Shown here one piece after another: positions 43,438 to 46,789 of a stretch of 46,789 nucleotides of DNA (position 1 is its first letter; the number at the start of each line of letters is the position of its first letter). The DNA lies in NCBI GenBank assembly GCA_036504815.1, contig DASXUN010000018.1:1-46789 (forward strand). Reading direction: 5' to 3'. Under the pieces are notes generated by a model. It was not told the DNA's origin, did not search any database, and saw only the letters and a list, made by a program, of their open reading frames with translations. A program made the translations under genes and the position numbers. Origin of the DNA: Gemmatimonadaceae bacterium (lineage in GTDB: Bacteria; Gemmatimonadota; Gemmatimonadetes; Gemmatimonadales; Gemmatimonadaceae).

Positions 43438-43887
43438 CTAGCCTTTTACCGCTTTCACCTCGATCCGCTTCGGCTTGGGCTGTTCCATCTTCGGCACGCG
43501 GACGTGCAGCACGCCGTTGGTGAGCGACGCGTCGATCTTGTCCTCCTGCACGTTCGTCGGCAGCTGGAACGAGCGGCGGAACGAACCGAAGGCACGCTCG
43601 ACGATGTGCCACTTGCCCTCCTCGCCTTCCTTCTTCACGCTCGACTTCTCGCCGGCGATCGCGAGCACGCCGCCCTCGCAGGTGATCTCCAGCTTGTCTT
43701 CCGTGACGCCGGGCATCTCGAGGTCGAAGAGCAGGGCATCGTTCGTCTCCTTCACGTCGACGGACGGAAGCCAGCCATTCGTCGAGGGCAACGAAATCCC
43801 CGCATTGCCGAACGTGTCCTCGAACAGCTTGTCGATTTCACGGCGAAGACCAAAGACGGGGGCGGCGAACTTGGTGGTGCGGACCAT
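43438..43887 (-). CDS. Small heat-shock protein, Hsp20/alpha-crystallin family
   Basis: A 149-residue protein with a short N-arm (KFAAPVFGLRREIDKLFEDTFG), an alpha-crystallin domain (about 40-140) including VDVKETNDALLFDLEMPGVTEDKLEITCEGGVLAIAGEK and ERAFGSFRRSFQLPTNVQEDKIDASLTNGVLHVRVPK, and a short basic tail. The AxLxxGVLxxxxPK-type signature is present. It is an ATP-independent holdase in the cytoplasm. GGAGG precedes the ATG at 43887. An in-frame ATG further up lacks a ribosome-binding site. About 76-100 bp upstream is a consensus sigma-54 promoter. Confidence 0.95.
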   Translation of the reverse strand: MVRTTKFAAPVFGLRREIDKLFEDTFGNAGISLPSTNGWLPSVDVKETNDALLFDLEMPGVTEDKLEITCEGGVLAIAGEKSSVKKEGEEGKWHIVERAFGSFRRSFQLPTNVQEDKIDASLTNGVLHVRVPKMEQPKPKRIEVKAVKG

Positions 43888-43974
43888 AGGACCTCCGAAA
43901 AGCAGACGCATGGTGTGTTGGATTGAGGGACCAATCGGCGGCGCATTCGCGCGCCGCTTCTGCCCCCCTCTTGC

Positions 43975-43989
43975 GCAACGCCCGTGCCA
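43975..43989 (-). promoter_or_regulatory. Sigma-54 (-24/-12) promoter of hsp20
   Basis: On the minus strand the sequence is TGGCACG, GGCG, TTGC: the GG and GC doublets are separated by exactly 10 bases, matching the RpoN consensus at nearly every position. Transcription would start near 43963 and give a leader of roughly 76 bases before the hsp20 ATG. Confidence 0.7.
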
Positions 43990-44059
43990 GCCGCGCTGTG
44001 CCAGCGCGGCGCGCTCGTCTGTCAGCCTGATCGACGCGCCTGCCAGACTTGCACGGGCG
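43979..44059. repeat. Inverted repeats in hsp20/kinase divergent region
   Basis: CGCCCGTGC (43979-43987) and GCACGGGCG (44051-44059) are perfect 9-bp inverted arms; between them is a perfect 8-bp hairpin CCGCGCTG / CAGCGCGG with loop TGC (43991-44009). TGCCAG recurs three times within the segment. The first arm overlaps the -24 half of the sigma-54 promoter. Confidence 0.6.
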
Positions 44060-44136
44060 TTGTCGCGGCGGGATCGGTCATCTTGTCTGGTCTGGCGCCG
44101 GGGCGTACCTTCGCCTTCCGTACTTTTCCCCGCCTC

Positions 44137-45684
44137 GTGACTGAACCGACCACTTCCCTCGCTCCTTCCACACGCGCGCTCGACGCGCTGGCGTCGGTCA
44201 TCGCGGAGTTCAACGCGGATCGCCCTCTCGAGACGAGCATCGACCTCGCCCTCGGCGCGCTCCGGCAGTCGCTCGAGGCGGCGGAATGCTCGCTCTGGCT
44301 GCGGACAGCGGACGGGTTCGTGCGGACGTGGGTTGCGGGCGATGCGCGGGCGCAGGAGGCGACGGTCACCGCCGCGGTGACGGCAAGCACGCCGGTGGAC
44401 GGCGTCCGGGCGGTCGCGGTAAATGGGGCGGGGCGCGAAGTCGGTGCACTGGCGCTGCGGCTCGGCCGCGCGGCCGAGCCCGGGGACGACAAGCTCCTCA
44501 CCGCCGTGGCCAACCTGCTTGCCCCCGAACTGGCACACGCCGAGCGCTCGCGCCAGCTCGAGGTGGAGGTGGCGGCGCGCACGGCGGAAATCGACCGCGA
44601 GCGGCGCTTCACCGAGAAGATCATCGACTCGCTTCCCCTCGGACTCTACGTCATCGACCGCGAGTACCGGATTCAGGCGTGGAATCGCAAGCGCGAGACG
44701 GGCATGCAGGGCGTCTCGCGCGACGAGGCGCTGGGGCGGAACATTTTCGACATCCTCCACCGCCAGCCGTTCGAGATGCTGCGCCGCGAGTTTGACGAGG
44801 TCTTCGCGACCGGGCGCATCCAGGAATACCAGATGGAGTCGAGCGCCAGCGGCACGGCGCGCACGTTTCGCATCACGAAGATCCCCATGCGGCTCGGCGA
44901 CTCGGCGGTGACGCACGTCATCACCATCGGCGAGGACGTGACGGACTGGCGCGAAGGACAGCAGCGCTACTCGCAGGCCGAGAAGCTCGCGGCCATCGGC
45001 ACGCTGGCGGCGGGGGTGATGCACGAGATCAACAACCCGCTCGCCACCATCGCCGCGTGCGGCGACGGCCTCGGCTATCGCCTCGAGGACCTGCAGAAGC
45101 AGGGCGCCGAGGTCAACAAGGACCTCTTCGATTACATCGAGATCATCGAGAACGAGGTCGTGCGCTGCAAGCAGATCGTGGACCAGCTGCTCGACTTCAG
45201 CCGGCCCAAGCAGCTGGCCAAGTCGCCGGTGGACCTCAACGAGGTGGTGGAGAAGACGCTCTTCCTGATGAAGCACCACGGCGGCTTCCGGAAGATGACG
45301 CTGGTCAAGGAGCTCGAGCCCTCGCTCGCCGTCGTCCCGCGCGGCAACGCGGAGCAGCTGGTGCAGGTGCTGATGGCGCTGATCATCAATGCCACCGACG
45401 CCATTGGCGGCCATGGCACGATCACCCTGCGCACGCGCGCCGGCCCGACACCGGCCGACGGGGCGATCGTGGAGGTGGCGGACACCGGCCACGGCATCCC
45501 GCGCGCCGAGCTGTCAAAGATCTTCGAGCCGTTCTACACGACGAAGGCGCCGGGGACGGGGACGGGGCTCGGTCTCGCCATCTGCTACGGCATCGTGCAG
45601 GATCACCGCGGACGCATCGAGGTGGACAGCGTGGTCGGGAAGGGGAGCACCTTCCGCGTCCTGCTGCCGACGATCGAATGGTGA
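44137..45684 (+). CDS. GAF-PAS sensor histidine kinase (NtrB-like, soluble)
   Basis: A 515-residue cytoplasmic kinase read from GTG 44137, with no membrane segment. Residues about 10-145 resemble a GAF domain (LASVIAEFNADRPLETSIDLALGALRQSLEAAECSLWL), then a coiled linker (RQLEVEVAARTAEIDRERRF) and a PAS domain (about 163-280; IIDSLPLGLYVIDREYRIQAWNRKRE). The HisKA box is TLAAGVMHEINNPLATIAACG with His296, followed by N-box LIINATDAIGGHG and G-boxes DTGHGIPRAELSKIFEPFYTTK and GTGLGLAICYGIV. The MHEINNPL and FEPFYTTK forms belong to NtrB/AtoS-like kinases that normally pair with sigma-54 activators. The next gene, a lone Fis-type HTH, overlaps its stop by 7 bp. Confidence 0.9.
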   Translation: MTEPTTSLAPSTRALDALASVIAEFNADRPLETSIDLALGALRQSLEAAECSLWLRTADGFVRTWVAGDARAQEATVTAAVTASTPVDGVRAVAVNGAGREVGALALRLGRAAEPGDDKLLTAVANLLAPELAHAERSRQLEVEVAARTAEIDRERRFTEKIIDSLPLGLYVIDREYRIQAWNRKRETGMQGVSRDEALGRNIFDILHRQPFEMLRREFDEVFATGRIQEYQMESSASGTARTFRITKIPMRLGDSAVTHVITIGEDVTDWREGQQRYSQAEKLAAIGTLAAGVMHEINNPLATIAACGDGLGYRLEDLQKQGAEVNKDLFDYIEIIENEVVRCKQIVDQLLDFSRPKQLAKSPVDLNEVVEKTLFLMKHHGGFRKMTLVKELEPSLAVVPRGNAEQLVQVLMALIINATDAIGGHGTITLRTRAGPTPADGAIVEVADTGHGIPRAELSKIFEPFYTTKAPGTGTGLGLAICYGIVQDHRGRIEVDSVVGKGSTFRVLLPTIEW

Positions 45685-45899
45685 CGACGCCGACGCCGGC
45701 CGTGCCGGGCATCGCCGCGTCGGGGGCGCGCGCCGCGTTGACGCTGGCCGAGATGGAGCGGCAGCACATCGCGGCCGCGCTGGAGCGCACGGGCTGGCAC
45801 CAGGGGCGCGCCGCCGAGGAGCTGGGCATCTCGGTGAAGACGCTCTACCGGAAGATCCGGGCATACGGGTTCCAGCGACCGGGAGCGCGCAACCGATGA
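45678..45899 (+). CDS. Stand-alone Fis-type (HTH_8) DNA-binding protein
   Basis: A 73-residue protein. After a flexible N-terminus (TPTPAVPGIAASGARAA) comes LTLAEMERQHIAAALERTGWHQGRAAEELGISVKTLYRKIRAYGF, which is the C-terminal Fis-like helix-turn-helix of NtrC-family activators. There is no receiver and no AAA+ domain, and the DNA before it is the kinase gene in another frame, so it is not a fragment of a longer frame. ATG 45678 overlaps the kinase stop; its own stop overlaps the OmpR regulator start (ATGA). Translation of all three should be coupled. It could bind DNA as a dimer like Fis, or act as a separate output domain. Confidence 0.82.
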   Translation: MVTTPTPAVPGIAASGARAALTLAEMERQHIAAALERTGWHQGRAAEELGISVKTLYRKIRAYGFQRPGARNR

Positions 45900-46564
45900 A
45901 AGTGCTCGTCATCGAGGACGACAAGACCGTCGGCCAGTTCGTGAAGCGCGGGCTCGAGCAGCAGCGCTGGAGCGTGGACCTCGTCGCCGACGGCATCGAG
46001 GGCGAGCGCCTCGCGCGCACGCAGCCGTACGACGTGGTGGTGCTGGACATGCGGCTCCCCGGCAAGCAGGGGCTCGACATCCTGCGCGACCTGCGCGCCT
46101 TCGGCTTCGAGCGTCCCGTGCTCGTGCTCACGGCGCAGGACGCGGTGGACGCCAAGGTGACGACGCTGCGCGCCGGGGCCGACGACTACGTCACCAAGCC
46201 ATTCGCCTTCGAGGAGCTGCTGGCGCGCGTGGAGGCGCTCGCGCGCCGGCCACGGGCGATTGCAACGCCGGTGCTGACGGTGGGCGACCTGACCCTCGAT
46301 CTCGACACGCGGGAGGTCCGGCGTGGCGACCGGCTCGTCGACCTGACGCCCAAGGAATTCGTGGTGCTGGAGTACCTGATGCGCCACGCCGGCCGCGTGA
46401 TGAGCCGCACGCTGATCACCGAGTACGCGTGGGGCTACCACTTCGATCCCGGCACCAACATCGTGGACGTGGTGATCAACCACCTGCGCAAGAAGATCGA
46501 CGTGAAGTCCGAGAAGAAGCTGATCGCCACGGTGCGCGGCGTCGGCTACGTGATCAAGGGCTAG
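45896..46564 (+). CDS. OmpR-family response regulator
   Basis: A 222-residue regulator. The receiver has E7-D8-D9, phosphoacceptor Asp51 in VVLDMRLPGKQG, VLTAQD and DDYVTKPFAFEELLARV. The winged-helix domain (about 125-220) has RLVDLTPKEFVVLEYLMRHAGRVMSRTLITEYAW, DPGTNIVDVVINHLRKKID and VRGVGYVIKG. It is similar in type to the regulator at 31.8-32.4 kb. Its partner is either the upstream soluble kinase or the membrane kinase starting 9 bp downstream. Confidence 0.93.
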   Translation: MKVLVIEDDKTVGQFVKRGLEQQRWSVDLVADGIEGERLARTQPYDVVVLDMRLPGKQGLDILRDLRAFGFERPVLVLTAQDAVDAKVTTLRAGADDYVTKPFAFEELLARVEALARRPRAIATPVLTVGDLTLDLDTREVRRGDRLVDLTPKEFVVLEYLMRHAGRVMSRTLITEYAWGYHFDPGTNIVDVVINHLRKKIDVKSEKKLIATVRGVGYVIKG

Positions 46565-46573
46565 GCCGGCCGC

Positions 46574-46789
46574 GTGGCCACCATCCGCTCCCGCGTCACC
46601 GCGGCCTACGCCCTCGCCCTCGGCGGGACGATGCTCGCGTTCAGCGCCGCGGTCTGGACGGCGCGCCGCGCCGCCGTGCTGCGCGACCTGCAGACCCGCG
46701 TGTCGATGCTCGCCGACCTCGGGCACCTCGTGCTGACGCAGGCGGGAACGCAGAACAACCCCGTCGTGGTCGACACCACCGGCTCGCAG
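46574..46789 (+). CDS. Sensor histidine kinase, N-terminal part (cut by window end)
   Basis: An open frame of 72 codons from GTG 46574 to the window end, 9 bp after the regulator stop. It reads ATIRSRVTAAYALALGGTMLAFSAAVW: a short basic lead and one membrane helix, then an extracytoplasmic segment (LRDLQTRVSMLADLGHLVL). This is how OmpR-linked membrane kinases begin. The catalytic domains lie outside the window, so the call rests on position and topology. Confidence 0.65.
   Translation, partial: MATIRSRVTAAYALALGGTMLAFSAAVWTARRAAVLRDLQTRVSMLADLGHLVLTQAGTQNNPVVVDTTGSQ

Noticed and set aside
43243-43926. A plus-strand frame with MADGRWPMADGRW repeats running into the hsp20 region
   Set aside because: It is translation of the heptamer repeat followed by the antisense of hsp20, with no supporting features.
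43888-44136. CIRCE element or sigma-32 promoter for hsp20
   Set aside because: No TTAGCACTC/GAGTGCTAA pair and no convincing sigma-32 boxes were seen; the sigma-54 match is far better.

Overview
The window is GC-rich, densely coded chromosomal DNA from a Gram-negative, respiring, free-living bacterium. The Gram-negative call rests on an outer-membrane beta-barrel, several lipoproteins and periplasmic multihaem cytochromes. The gene mix (alternative complex III next to a System I cytochrome c maturation operon, S9 peptidase, DUF502, DUF302, a PadR/ArsR-rich style of small regulators, and GGCGGATGGC-type dispersed repeats) fits Gemmatimonadota best, but that assignment is an inference. No phage, plasmid, integrase or CRISPR array is visible; the window reads as core and accessory chromosome.

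Layout. 0.1-15.6 kb is a mixed block: a polyamine/amino-acid APC transporter, a secreted amidohydrolase, a DUF502 membrane protein, a large secreted S9 peptidase, a DUF302-thioredoxin pair, a dihaem cytochrome c, arginine decarboxylase SpeA coupled to a CPA2 cation/proton antiporter, an ArsR-SRPBCC pair with a self-operator, Fe/Mn superoxide dismutase, a DedA protein and a TrmJ-like RNA methyltransferase. 15.7-23.5 kb is a complete alternative complex III operon, actABCDEF, a quinol:cytochrome c (or HiPIP) oxidoreductase. 23.5-24.2 kb holds a small four-helix-bundle gene bracketed by inverted repeats, and tRNA-Ala(UGC). 24.4-30.25 kb is a tightly overlapping ccmABCDEFGH operon that makes c-type cytochromes and so serves the haem-rich proteins on both sides. 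30.3-36.0 kb, all on the minus strand, is a candidate extracellular electron-transfer module: a decahaem MtrA/PioA/DmsE-like cytochrome, an MtrB/PioB-like porin, and a CusRS/CopRS-like two-component system. 36.4-43.3 kb is a sugar-uptake operon: a cytoplasmic MGH1-like (alpha/alpha)6 glycosidase plus ABC ATPase, binding lipoprotein and two permeases. 43.4-46.8 kb has a small heat-shock protein preceded by a textbook -24/-12 sigma-54 promoter, divergent from a signalling operon: NtrB-like GAF-PAS kinase, stand-alone Fis-type helix-turn-helix protein, OmpR-type regulator, and the start of a second sensor kinase cut by the window end.

The unifying theme is electron transport through c-type haem: a quinol-oxidising complex (Act), the machinery that attaches the haem (Ccm), a dihaem cytochrome and a trans-outer-membrane decahaem conduit all lie within about 30 kb. 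The most promising candidates for under-described biology are (i) the MtrAB-like conduit with its own metal- or redox-type two-component system, (ii) the four-helix-bundle gene in an inverted-repeat cassette, with a gene-less version of the same repeat pair 20 kb away, and (iii) the kinase / free Fis-HTH / OmpR cluster facing a sigma-54-dependent hsp20.
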